Shown piece after piece: positions 1-8,063 of a DNA stretch of 49,644 nucleotides. The stretch is from Desulfococcaceae bacterium HSG8 (GTDB taxonomy: Bacteria; Desulfobacterota; Desulfobacteria; Desulfobacterales; 4be13), in assembly GCA_030378015.1 (NCBI GenBank), contig JAUCGG010000001.1, positions 1 through 49,644 on the forward strand, written 5' to 3'. How positions within the stretch are numbered: position 1 is the first letter of the stretch; every line of letters begins with the position of its first letter. A model generated the notes under the pieces. It was not told the DNA's origin. It worked only from the letters and a program-made list of their open reading frames with translations, and did not search any database. The position numbers and the translations under genes were made by a program.

Positions 1-470
1 TAAAGGATATCCCAAAGTAGAACACTACTACAGCAACTTGTAAATTCCTCCCCCCTTTTTTAAAGGGGGGGGATTTCTGCCGCAACCTCCTTTTTTGTAA
101 CATAAAATCCCCCCGGCCCCCTTTAAAAGAGGGGGACGAACTTAAAAAGTGGTGTACAGCAACTTGTAAATTTCTCCCCCCTTTTTTAAAGGGGGGCCGG
201 AGGGGATTTCTGCCGCAACCTCCTTTTTTGTAACATAAAAGCAACCTCCTTTTTTGTAACATAAAATCCCCCGGCCCTTTAAAAAAGGGGGGGACGAACT
301 TAAAAAGTGGTGTACAGCAACTTGTAAATTTCTCCCCCCTTTTTTAAAGGGGGGCCGGGGGGGATTTCTGCCGCAACCTCCTTTTTTGTAACATAAAATC
401 CCCCCGGCCCCCTTTAAAAAAGGGGGGGATGAACTTAAAAAGTGGTGTACTACCATCTCAGGCGAGTTTT
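1..470. repeat. Three tandem copies of a C/G-run palindromic element
   Basis: Three successive copies, about 130-160 bp each, of an element whose ends read roughly CAGCAACTTGTAAATTTC and GACGAACTTAAAAAGTGG. Each holds two hairpins of the form CCCCCCTTTTTTAAAGGGGGG separated by a core (GATTTCTGCCGCAACC, then TTTTTTGTAACATAAAATC). The second copy has an internal duplication of the core at about 215-260. The open frames across it are by-products of the repeat and have no ribosome binding site. Related copies lie at 16946-17090, 20648-20685 (short form) and 31190-31300, the last inside a gene. No transposase is nearby, so this looks like a non-autonomous, MITE-like family. Confidence 0.85.
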
Positions 471-479
471 CGCATTTTA

Positions 480-1970
480 TTAACGGACAGCCTTCTCCGT
501 GTCAGACGAACGGATATAGATCGTGGGATAAATTCCCTTTTCCGCTCCTTCCCTATAGGGCTGCATGATATTGAAGGATATCTCCTGTCCTTTCTGAGCA
601 TGCCCCAGTGTTGAATCGGTGCCGTCATAAAGCGCGCCGTTGTCTTTCAGGATATGCTCAATCCGTGACTGAAAGGCATTGACAAACAGTTTCCCGGAAC
701 CCTTGAACTCCATGGCGCCCATCTTAATGCCCTCATCATCGGTTTCTATTTCCGCCAGTTCTTCGAGGGACATGCTGTGTTCTTCGAGGTCCCTGGCGTT
801 CCGGATATACCCCCACACAAGATGCCTGGGAGGAACGGTGACTGATTCTTCCAGATCAATGATAGTATGCGGTGCTATAATGCATTGTTCCCCGACCAGC
901 AGTGGCTGGGTCGGTTTTCCCAACAGATATGAATTGAATCCCACAAAGGTCCTCTCGCCCAGTTCTGAGTAGGAAATGGATGCCCCGTGCGCGGTTACAT
1001 TATATCCTTTGAGATTTGAAAAACCGATATAGCAGTTTTCCTGAGCATTTGCGCCCTTTCCGAGCGTGGCGTTTTCGATAAATGCCCGCTGGGAAATCAG
1101 GACGTTTTCCCCGATTTGATTTCCTCTCCCGATCAGCATCGCGTACCGGTTCACATGGGTAGTTTCCGGAACCGGGACCTGGTGTTTTCGGTCAACGACT
1201 TCATACAACTCCTGCAGATCCACTTTTCGGCTGTCCACGAGTTCCATGAATTTTCCACTGACCCCCCTGCCCGGTTCAAAACTTACATATTGTTCCAGGT
1301 TATTTATATCATGCTGATAATTGAATTCAAAATAACCACCGGGATTATCATCAGGAACCCTGATCCAAACCCTGCCTGACTCCACCCTGCAGTGGGACAG
1401 GTCTCCCACCTGGACATATGCGTACCGTCCTATAATGCAGTCGTGAACATGCGTCAGATCCACGGTGCTGAATGCCCCGAGAAAGCATCCGTCTGTAGGG
1501 GAGCCGTGAATGTTGGCATATGGCGCGGAAATCGTGTTTTTGATCAGGTAAAGATAAAATTCCTCGGGCCAGTGGGAATAATTGTGGACAAGGGTTTTAA
1601 CAAGAAAACAATTCCGGATGCGAATGATTTCCGGCCGCTTAATGATCACTTCTTCATCTCCGTGCTTGAAAACAGCCCCTTTTTCCTTTAGTTCATCTCC
1701 CCGCACGTCGCAATTATACAGCACGGAGTGATCCACTTCACACCTGCCGAGAAAATAAGTTCCCCCGAGATTTGAGTCGTTGAAATAAAATTGGAGCGGA
1801 TGGTGGGACCATATGCCGTAATAGGCATAATATTTAAGCAGGTCATCTATCCGGGTCATATTTTCCAGATACAAACTAGCCTCGAAGTGGGGTTCCTTAT
1901 TTTTGAATTCCCTGAGACTGAGGTTCACACGTTTGATAATGTGTTCAATGAGCTTTTCCAGTTGTTCCAT
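480..1970 (-). CDS. Hexapeptide-repeat (left-handed beta-helix) transferase-like protein
   Basis: A protein of 496 aa. The start is supported by AAGGAGG nine bases upstream of the ATG at 1970. An N-terminal helical part (about 1-60) precedes long stretches of imperfect hexapeptides, such as GRGNQIGENVLISQRAFIE and ATLGKGANAQENCYIGFSNL around residues 280-330, typical of left-handed beta-helix acyltransferases and nucleotidyltransferase C-domains such as GlmU. No nucleotide-binding N-domain is visible, so the enzyme activity is unknown. An acyl- or sugar-transferase-related scaffold is the likeliest reading. It stands alone between two repeat blocks, and the stop codon lies about 30 bp from the preceding repeat array. 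Confidence 0.6.
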   Translation of the reverse strand: MEQLEKLIEHIIKRVNLSLREFKNKEPHFEASLYLENMTRIDDLLKYYAYYGIWSHHPLQFYFNDSNLGGTYFLGRCEVDHSVLYNCDVRGDELKEKGAVFKHGDEEVIIKRPEIIRIRNCFLVKTLVHNYSHWPEEFYLYLIKNTISAPYANIHGSPTDGCFLGAFSTVDLTHVHDCIIGRYAYVQVGDLSHCRVESGRVWIRVPDDNPGGYFEFNYQHDINNLEQYVSFEPGRGVSGKFMELVDSRKVDLQELYEVVDRKHQVPVPETTHVNRYAMLIGRGNQIGENVLISQRAFIENATLGKGANAQENCYIGFSNLKGYNVTAHGASISYSELGERTFVGFNSYLLGKPTQPLLVGEQCIIAPHTIIDLEESVTVPPRHLVWGYIRNARDLEEHSMSLEELAEIETDDEGIKMGAMEFKGSGKLFVNAFQSRIEHILKDNGALYDGTDSTLGHAQKGQEISFNIMQPYREGAEKGIYPTIYIRSSDTEKAVR

Positions 1971-2724
1971 CCTTTTTTCCTCCTTGAATGCGCTTTTGTT
2001 TCAGGTTTTAGGTTAAGGTAACTATCATAATTCAGGGGAGATTTTGCCGTGTTTAAGGAATTGTACCAATCCCTTACATTCTTAACATATCATAACAATA
2101 CTGATAATTCCAGAAAAATTTTCAAGATATCTTCGTAAATGTTTCCGAGTATGGAAATATCGGAACCCGACGAAGGTGATAAGGTGATTTCCAGAAAAGA
2201 ATATACCACAGAACACACGAAAAAAAGAGAGCGTCCTTGGGCGTATTTACAAGTCAGGGGGAGTAATTTTCAGTCCCGGAGGGACGATTGAAAACAGCCC
2301 GGCAATTCATTGCCGGTGAGATTCCGGATCATCACGTCCCGGAGGGACGACTGAAAAGCTTTCAGTCGTCCCTCCCCAAGTTGTAAATGCGCCCAGCGTT
2401 CCTGGGCGTATTTACAAAGTTAGGGGAGGACTTCTGAAAACAGCCCGGCAATTCATTGCCGGTGAGATTCCGGATCATCACGTCCCGGAGGGACGACTGA
2501 AAAGCTTTTCAGTCGTCCCTCCGGGACTGAAAAAACGGGGACATCCGCCCGGCAATAAATTGCCGGGCTATTTTCGGTCGTCCCTCCGGGACTCCCCCAA
2601 GTTGTAAATGCGCCCGTTCGGAACGATTTGAAAAATCGTTCTACAGGAAAGTGTAAACTGGCAAATGAAGGATGCCGCTATTTTTCAGCTTTTATGAAAG
2701 ATGCCGTTTTCACTGAAAATATTT
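1971..2724. repeat. Intergenic block with two tandem MITE-like elements
   Basis: No gene is visible. Two elements share terminal inverted repeats GGGCGTATTTACAA / TTGTAAATGCGCCC: 2239-2394 and 2404-2615. Both contain the module GGCAATTCATTGCCGG followed by GTCCCGGAGGGACGACTGAA and its reverse complement, so each folds into nested hairpins. At 2179-2206 there is a solo end (AAGGTGATTTCCAGAAAAG) of the family seen complete at 25950-26075. At about 2618-2643 lies the hairpin AACGATTTGAAAAATCGTT, also found repeatedly at 12050-12350. Confidence 0.75.
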
Positions 2725-3693
2725 TCATAATCTGGCTTTTTCATGAGCGTTATGCCGTAAAAAATGCCAGAGTATGAAACCGGAAGTCGCTAACAGGCAA
2801 TCCGAAACCGTCTGAATAAGGCGCATTATTATAGCTATAATACTGGCAGTTTCAGCACCGAAAGCAGGAGTCAGCATCACCAATAAAATCCCCTCACGTA
2901 CACCAATGCCGGCGGGAGCAAAGATGATCAGAAAACCAGCCACATATGCCATGCAGGATACTCCGATGAGAGTGGGAAGGAAAGAAACAGGCAGTTTTAC
3001 AGCACTCAGAACCACTACAGATATGCCGGAAATATACAACCCGTTTTGAACTGACAACCCGGTAAACAACTTGCTCATTGTTCGCAGGTTCAGATTAATC
3101 CTGACCGGAGGCTGCTTCAGAAGACCTAACATAAAGTTCATTATTCTCTGGTAGATACCGGGGTAAATCAAGATAAATATGAATATCAGCAGTATGACAG
3201 CTACACCAGATTGGAGCGTGTTGTTCAAATATACGGGTGCCCGGAACAACAGTAACAAAAGACCAATCATAGAAATACTAGCAATACCTGTACCCATAAT
3301 TAATAAATTCAAGGAGCTGCTGACTGTAACCTCTATGCCGAAAGACTTGGCTATGGCAGCATAACCTGCAACAGATAACACTTTGCCCGGCAAATACTTG
3401 CCTATAGGAGGTAAAGTAAGTAAAATAAAAGTCTGGATCCGTGACAGATAAAAGCCTGACTGGCTGTAAAGATTTCGCTGGATAAATATTCCAAGCAGAG
3501 TTGCGGAAATTACGATCAGGGTACCACATATGAAATATCCGGGTCGGATCGTCAGGGAAGACCAGTTGACTTGAAGAACGGAGTTATACAATGAAATACT
3601 TACAAACCACAGTACAATAAATAATACGGATATCTTAACCCCTGAAATGATATATCTTTGAAGTCGTTGTTTATCAGTACTGTCCTGAATCAT
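2725..3693 (-). CDS. Lysylphosphatidylglycerol-synthase-TM-like membrane protein (UPF0104, flippase-like)
   Basis: An integral membrane protein of about 322 aa with roughly eight hydrophobic segments. Near the C-terminus is the motif PAGIGVREG, the best conserved signature of the lysylphosphatidylglycerol synthase TM / UPF0104 family, whose members include lipid flippases in surface-polymer clusters. The chosen start is the ATG at 3693, with GGAAGA six bases upstream. The frame stays open to an ATG at 3795, but those extra 34 residues are encoded by an inverted-repeat element (3688-3855) and have no clear ribosome binding site. It is the last gene of the surface-glycan series, separated from the preceding methyltransferase by that element. 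A role in moving a lipid-linked product across the inner membrane is inferred from family and context. Confidence 0.72.
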   Translation of the reverse strand: MIQDSTDKQRLQRYIISGVKISVLFIVLWFVSISLYNSVLQVNWSSLTIRPGYFICGTLIVISATLLGIFIQRNLYSQSGFYLSRIQTFILLTLPPIGKYLPGKVLSVAGYAAIAKSFGIEVTVSSSLNLLIMGTGIASISMIGLLLLLFRAPVYLNNTLQSGVAVILLIFIFILIYPGIYQRIMNFMLGLLKQPPVRINLNLRTMSKLFTGLSVQNGLYISGISVVVLSAVKLPVSFLPTLIGVSCMAYVAGFLIIFAPAGIGVREGILLVMLTPAFGAETASIIAIIMRLIQTVSDCLLATSGFILWHFLRHNAHEKARL

Positions 3694-3855
3694 TGGTGCT
3701 CTTCCGCTAATGCTTTGATTATCTTTCAGGCTGATTATAAAAGTTGAAAAATCAGCATGTTGTTCCCTTTCGGAATAAAATTCGGTATATTTCAACTCTT
3801 TGTAATTATTGGATTATTTATTATCAAAGTATTAGCGGAAGAGCACCGAATCATT
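3688..3855. repeat. Inverted-repeat element over the flippase gene start
   Basis: The sequence GGTGCTCTTCCGCTAAT at about 3695-3711 recurs inverted as ATTAGCGGAAGAGCACC at about 3831-3847, inside arms of roughly 30 bp that differ at a few positions. The arms are separated by about 100 bp. The proximal arm supplies the GGAAGA ribosome-binding sequence used by the ATG at 3693. The structure resembles a small non-autonomous element that landed between two genes of the operon. Confidence 0.7.
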
Positions 3856-3883
3856 TATATCATTGTAAAACGGGTCAGCCTGT

Positions 3884-4591
3884 TTATAATTTTCTGCCAC
3901 GCAATGACTTTCCAGAGGTTTTCTTAGTCGCGGTAATTATAAACCACGGAGCAATAAAGGGATGAAGCCATTTTAGACGCGGAGTTGAAATGTTGATTAT
4001 TTTGTAGTTAAACACGGCTGAAAAACCCGATCCTTTACCTTGAAAAGCGATGTACTTGATCTTTTGGAAATCCGCTTCTCCTGCCAACATTCTTTTAAAG
4101 CGTATTGGCGAAATGGCATGGTCTCCGTTTTTATAGAAAATATGTCGAAGCGGGTCAGTCATCATGATAAGTCTCTGGGGGTGAAATTTATTCGGTTCGC
4201 AGGCCAAAAAAATGCCTCCTGGTTTCAGGCAGCGTAAGCATTCTTCAATTCCCGCTTTAATATTGGAAAAATGATGAAAAGCCGCGACAGCGATTACACA
4301 ATCAAAAGAGTTATCTTTGAAAGGAAGGCAACAGGCATCGGAGTGACACTTGCAGAAATTTGCCCATTTGAGAAGCGGAAGGCAGATATCAGTTCCGATG
4401 ACATTAAGTTCAGGAAACCGAGACAGGATATGCTCCCCCATAATTCCAGAACCACATGCCAAGTCAAGCAGACTGCCATTATGGGGGAGATGCCCCAAGC
4501 ACCTTGTTATGACGCGGAAATCTTCTTCGGAATAATAATCATATTTCTCTTCGTGTTTGTCAAAAAAATCTTTACTGTAAAAAAAGGACAC
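3884..4591 (-). CDS. Class I SAM-dependent methyltransferase
   Basis: A protein of 235 aa. Motif I of the Rossmann fold is LDLACGSGIMGEHIL, followed by the acidic strand-2 end (VIGTDI) and the motif LPFKDNSFDCVIAVAAFHH, typical of Methyltransf_11-type enzymes. The start is a GTG at 4591 because AGGAG lies five bases upstream and overlaps the stop of the preceding radical SAM gene. A longer frame to 4669 would overlap that gene by 70 bp. The eight-base gap indicates translational coupling. The substrate is unknown; the neighbourhood suggests a sugar or lipid intermediate of the surface-glycan pathway. Confidence 0.78.
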   Translation of the reverse strand: MSFFYSKDFFDKHEEKYDYYSEEDFRVITRCLGHLPHNGSLLDLACGSGIMGEHILSRFPELNVIGTDICLPLLKWANFCKCHSDACCLPFKDNSFDCVIAVAAFHHFSNIKAGIEECLRCLKPGGIFLACEPNKFHPQRLIMMTDPLRHIFYKNGDHAISPIRFKRMLAGEADFQKIKYIAFQGKGSGFSAVFNYKIINISTPRLKWLHPFIAPWFIITATKKTSGKSLRGRKL

Positions 4592-4599
4592 TTTTTCTC

Positions 4600-6084
4600 C
4601 TAAAGATACCCGAATGCTCTGCGCGCGATAAAAGCAAAAATTCTCCATTCCCATGCAATGCCAAACCATCGTTTCTTCATTCTGATTTTCACCAGAGCAA
4701 ATAAAGGCCAGGCAGCTATTTTCAAGAGGGTGGCGATAAAACTATCTTTGTATCTGTCTTCGTATCTTATAACGTAATAAATGAAGCGGACCATGTAAAA
4801 AGCAATTTCCATCCATTGTTTCATAACAGGATCAATCCATGGACTGTCCGGCTCATATTGAAATGTCCACTGCCCCCATTCTTCAAGAGAAATTGGTGTC
4901 TTCAGCCCGGCATCAATTGCTTTTTGATAAAGCTCAGTACCCGGATAAGCGTTAAAGGGAAATATTCCGTTAACCGTTACCAGGGGATGAACATCCCAAA
5001 CTTTCAGAATTATCTCAATGGTGTACTCAAAGTCATCCAGGGTTTCACCAGGAAATCCGCTCATAAAACTCAGAATCGGCCTGATTCCTGCTTCAGCAAT
5101 TATTCCGGAACTTTTGACAATATCTTCTGTTTTGATATCCTTATGGATTGCTTTAAGAATTCTCGGGGAACCTGATTCAGCCCCGAAAAACATCTGAGTT
5201 ACCCCTGTTTGCTTCATTTTCTCCAGTAAAGCAGGAGAGAAGCCGTGAACAACATCAAGCCTGCACGAAGCAATAATGCCGAACTTTGGGCCTTCAACCC
5301 GTATTCCGTCAAAAATTGCTTCAATCCTTTTCGTATCTAAAAAAAATTCGTCATCCACAAAACCGAAATTAACAACACCATAAATTTTATGCAGATATAT
5401 AAGTTCGTTAACAACTTTTGCCGAAGATTTCTTTCTATATCGACGACCAGAAAATGCCAGATTATAACAGAATGCACATCGGAAAGGACACCCTCTTGAA
5501 GACTGATAGTCGAATTGATATTCAATCCCCCTGTAATTTTTTATGTCGATTAAGTCATAAGCAGGGAGTGGCATTTCGTCTAAACTAAGAAAAGGCCTTT
5601 TATGACCGATAATGACTTCATTATTATTTTGAATACATGTTCCTGGAATTCCTATTAAATCATCTCCGTTAAAGACAGCATCCGCAATTTCCAGAAAAGT
5701 CTGCTCTCCTTCTCCGATAACAACAACATCAACAAGCGGGTGTTTTGTCGTCTGTTCAGGTAAAAGAGACGGATGAATTCCTCCCCAGACAATTACCGCG
5801 TCGGGATTGGACGATCTGATCAGACTGGCGGTTTCCAGACCATATTTTATCTGGCTGCCCGTCATAACCGATATCCCCACAACAGCGGCATCGGCAAAGT
5901 TTTCGGGGGCCGGCTTGTGAATCTGTGTGTCAAGTATCCTGATTCTTCCAGCATAATCCCCTTTGCTTCGGAGCCATGAAGCAAGAGAAAGAATTGCCAG
6001 AGGGAGATGCACAATCGCGCCTACCTGTAGCCTCCGATGACCGGGAGCGATTAAAATGATTTTGTCCTTATCAATTCTGTTCAA
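4600..6084 (-). CDS. B12-binding-domain radical SAM protein
   Basis: A protein of about 494 aa. The N-terminal part (about 1-150) is a Rossmann-like cobalamin-binding domain with VVGISVMTGSQIKYGLE and VVVIGEGEQTFLEI, as in BchE/HpnP-like enzymes. The radical SAM core follows with the cluster motif CPFRCAFC (C-x3-C-x2-C) after SSRGC. Later motifs include FGAESGSPRILKAI and SFMSGFPGETLDD. Family members perform methylations, ring closures or other radical steps on lipids and natural products. The likely start is a TTG at 6084 with GGA eight bases upstream, overlapping the preceding methyltransferase by 14 bases. A longer frame to an ATG at 6153 would overlap it by 83. The substrate is unknown; it sits between two ordinary methyltransferases. 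Confidence 0.82.
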   Translation of the reverse strand: MNRIDKDKIILIAPGHRRLQVGAIVHLPLAILSLASWLRSKGDYAGRIRILDTQIHKPAPENFADAAVVGISVMTGSQIKYGLETASLIRSSNPDAVIVWGGIHPSLLPEQTTKHPLVDVVVIGEGEQTFLEIADAVFNGDDLIGIPGTCIQNNNEVIIGHKRPFLSLDEMPLPAYDLIDIKNYRGIEYQFDYQSSRGCPFRCAFCYNLAFSGRRYRKKSSAKVVNELIYLHKIYGVVNFGFVDDEFFLDTKRIEAIFDGIRVEGPKFGIIASCRLDVVHGFSPALLEKMKQTGVTQMFFGAESGSPRILKAIHKDIKTEDIVKSSGIIAEAGIRPILSFMSGFPGETLDDFEYTIEIILKVWDVHPLVTVNGIFPFNAYPGTELYQKAIDAGLKTPISLEEWGQWTFQYEPDSPWIDPVMKQWMEIAFYMVRFIYYVIRYEDRYKDSFIATLLKIAAWPLFALVKIRMKKRWFGIAWEWRIFAFIARRAFGYL

Positions 6085-6889
6085 CGGACTGGTCCTTATC
6101 TGCAACCACGAATATAGCTGCGCCAAGAGCATTCGGCCGACTCCGGATTCCAAGCAGAGAAATCAGGTTCAAGAACGGGAAAGCAAAAGAATAAAGAATC
6201 TTATTCTGCATTCTGGCGCGAGTAATCATATAGCTCAGATTGTTCGCTAATGTCTCAAAAAATCCATAGGTGAATCCGCTTTCACGAATAGAAAAACCAA
6301 CCTGCCGAACCTTCTCCTGTATTTCCCCCGGTTCATATCCCGTTCTGACATGGGTTTCGACATCAAAATTCAGACTTTTTTTCCATATCGGATAACGCCG
6401 GTACAGTGATGGGACGTGCAAAACCAGTATCCCACCTGATTCAAGTGTACCATATAGAGATTTCAAGGCAGCCAGATCATCTTCTATGTGTTCCAAGATA
6501 TCGACACATAGAATAAGATCAAAAGCATTCTGTTCCGGCAGTTGTTCAACAGATATCTGGCGAAATGAAACATTGGCAGCCCTGATTTTGTCTGCAATAT
6601 GGGTACATGAGTTAACCGCTTTTTTTAACGGGTCGATACCCAATACGTCTGCCTCTGGAAAACGACGCCCCAGTTCAAAAGAAAAGACACCGCTCCCTGA
6701 TCCTGCATCCAATATGCGTTTATATTTTCTTCCGCCCGGGATAAGAGAAAACACATTGCGGGCCCGGATACGAAGTCCGATAATCGGCATACCGAATAAG
6801 GCGATATATGCCTTTTCGATTATCGAATAACCGGGGTTATAAATCTGTTCATGTCCCAAACGTGATACCTGATGCGTGATATCACGCAT
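6071..6889 (-). CDS. Class I SAM-dependent methyltransferase
   Basis: A protein of 272 aa with a clear Rossmann motif I (ILDAGSGSGVFSFELG), a strand-2 acid (VLGIDP) and the loop FDLILCVDILEHIEDD, typical of Methyltransf_23/25-like enzymes. The hydrophobic C-terminal region (about 225-262) may contact membrane or lipid substrate. The start ATG at 6889 overlaps the stop of the upstream gene by eight bases (ATGCGTGA), a coupling arrangement; a longer frame to 6922 overlaps by 41. The substrate is inferred to be a glycan or lipid intermediate. Confidence 0.78.
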   Translation of the reverse strand: MRDITHQVSRLGHEQIYNPGYSIIEKAYIALFGMPIIGLRIRARNVFSLIPGGRKYKRILDAGSGSGVFSFELGRRFPEADVLGIDPLKKAVNSCTHIADKIRAANVSFRQISVEQLPEQNAFDLILCVDILEHIEDDLAALKSLYGTLESGGILVLHVPSLYRRYPIWKKSLNFDVETHVRTGYEPGEIQEKVRQVGFSIRESGFTYGFFETLANNLSYMITRARMQNKILYSFAFPFLNLISLLGIRSRPNALGAAIFVVADKDQSVEQN

Positions 6890-8042
6890 CAGGTTCCGCC
6901 AAAGCTCTTGCCATCCAGGCATTGCACCATCTCATCAGTGAATAGTTCCATTTCAGCCAGCGCCCCTGACGGTAAACAAAATCATGCTTTTCCTTTCGAT
7001 AGAGATTCCTGATCGTCCAGTCTGCGATGGTCTCCGCCTGAAGCATAAACTTTGAATCATGCCTTCCCGCTTTTTTGAAAGATATGATTCCCTGAGCTGC
7101 GCCATGTATATCAAAAGGATATGTTTTATCGTTCATCCACTTGGGCGCGCCATCTGGTTCAAACAGATTTTTCCGGTAATAGTCTGAGCCTTTCCAATAA
7201 ATCTCCATATATTGGTCATCGCCTGTTTCTTCATAATACTCAAGGAGTCCGTCCAGTATTCCTCCTGTGTGGTAATTATCATGATGTATCGGGGATTTTT
7301 CCTTTGGGAAAGTGTAATACCAGGCATTATAAGCGGTTCTCCTGTTAACGGTGTAGTTTATATGATGCCTGGCAGTTTCTTTTAAGCGGGGTTTCCCTGT
7401 GTGTTTCCAGACTTTTACGAGGAACGCTCCTGTAAGTACCTGAATATTTAAGACGACTGCTCCGGCCTTTCTTAAAACATAGGCGATGGCCCGTTCATTT
7501 TCAGACGCATATAATACAGGTAAATCTTTCATAATGAAGTCGGATATTGAACACAAGGCATTCAGATATTCCTCTTTTTGGGTGATCCTGTAAGCATGAA
7601 TAAGGGCTTCGCCGACAAATACGGAAACAACAGCGTTGGGTTCGAATTTGCCCTGCAAAAAGATGGTATTCTGCCAGATAAAATTATACCCCCAGCAAAG
7701 GTGAGGCTGGTCGGGGCTCGGATTATCCAGTAACCATCGGATCAGGAATTCTCCTTTTTTTAAATAGTTCGTGTCACCCGTTTGCTGATAAAGAAAAAAA
7801 TATGCCCTTGCAAACAGTGCAATGCCTTTCGGATTTCTTGATTTTTCCACCTTCAGAATGGGGCGAATATTAAATGGCAGTTGTTTCACAATCTGCGTAT
7901 AGATGAGTTTCAGCCACTTATTATTAAAAGAAAGCAGGTATAGTAAGGGGCTGTTCAGGGCATCAAATTTACTGTGCCCTTTATAGTCTTTCAGTTCGGC
8001 TGCTTTTAAAACACCTGTCAATATTTTCCGTTTATTTTCCAT
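6882..8042 (-). CDS. (alpha/alpha)-toroid glycan-active-like protein of a polysaccharide cluster
   Basis: A protein of about 386 aa. Repeated helix pairs with aromatic motifs (GIALFARAYFFLYQQTGD, DNYHTGGILDGLLEYYEETG, WNYSLMRWCNAWM) suggest a six-hairpin toroid such as glycoside hydrolases, lyases or C5-epimerases of uronates use. No catalytic assignment is possible by eye. The start is uncertain: ATG 8042 has GGAAG eleven bases upstream, whereas the in-frame TTG at 8060, four bases after the AsnB stop, has no Shine-Dalgarno sequence. Its position inside the series argues for modification of the same surface molecule. Confidence 0.55.
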   Translation of the reverse strand: MENKRKILTGVLKAAELKDYKGHSKFDALNSPLLYLLSFNNKWLKLIYTQIVKQLPFNIRPILKVEKSRNPKGIALFARAYFFLYQQTGDTNYLKKGEFLIRWLLDNPSPDQPHLCWGYNFIWQNTIFLQGKFEPNAVVSVFVGEALIHAYRITQKEEYLNALCSISDFIMKDLPVLYASENERAIAYVLRKAGAVVLNIQVLTGAFLVKVWKHTGKPRLKETARHHINYTVNRRTAYNAWYYTFPKEKSPIHHDNYHTGGILDGLLEYYEETGDDQYMEIYWKGSDYYRKNLFEPDGAPKWMNDKTYPFDIHGAAQGIISFKKAGRHDSKFMLQAETIADWTIRNLYRKEKHDFVYRQGRWLKWNYSLMRWCNAWMARALAEPDA

Positions 8043-8063
8043 AAGGTATCGGACTTCCAAAAT

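Noticed and set aside
142-456. Open frame of 104 codons in the first repeat array
   Set aside because: It is the translation of tandem palindromic elements, has no ribosome binding site and no composition of a real gene.
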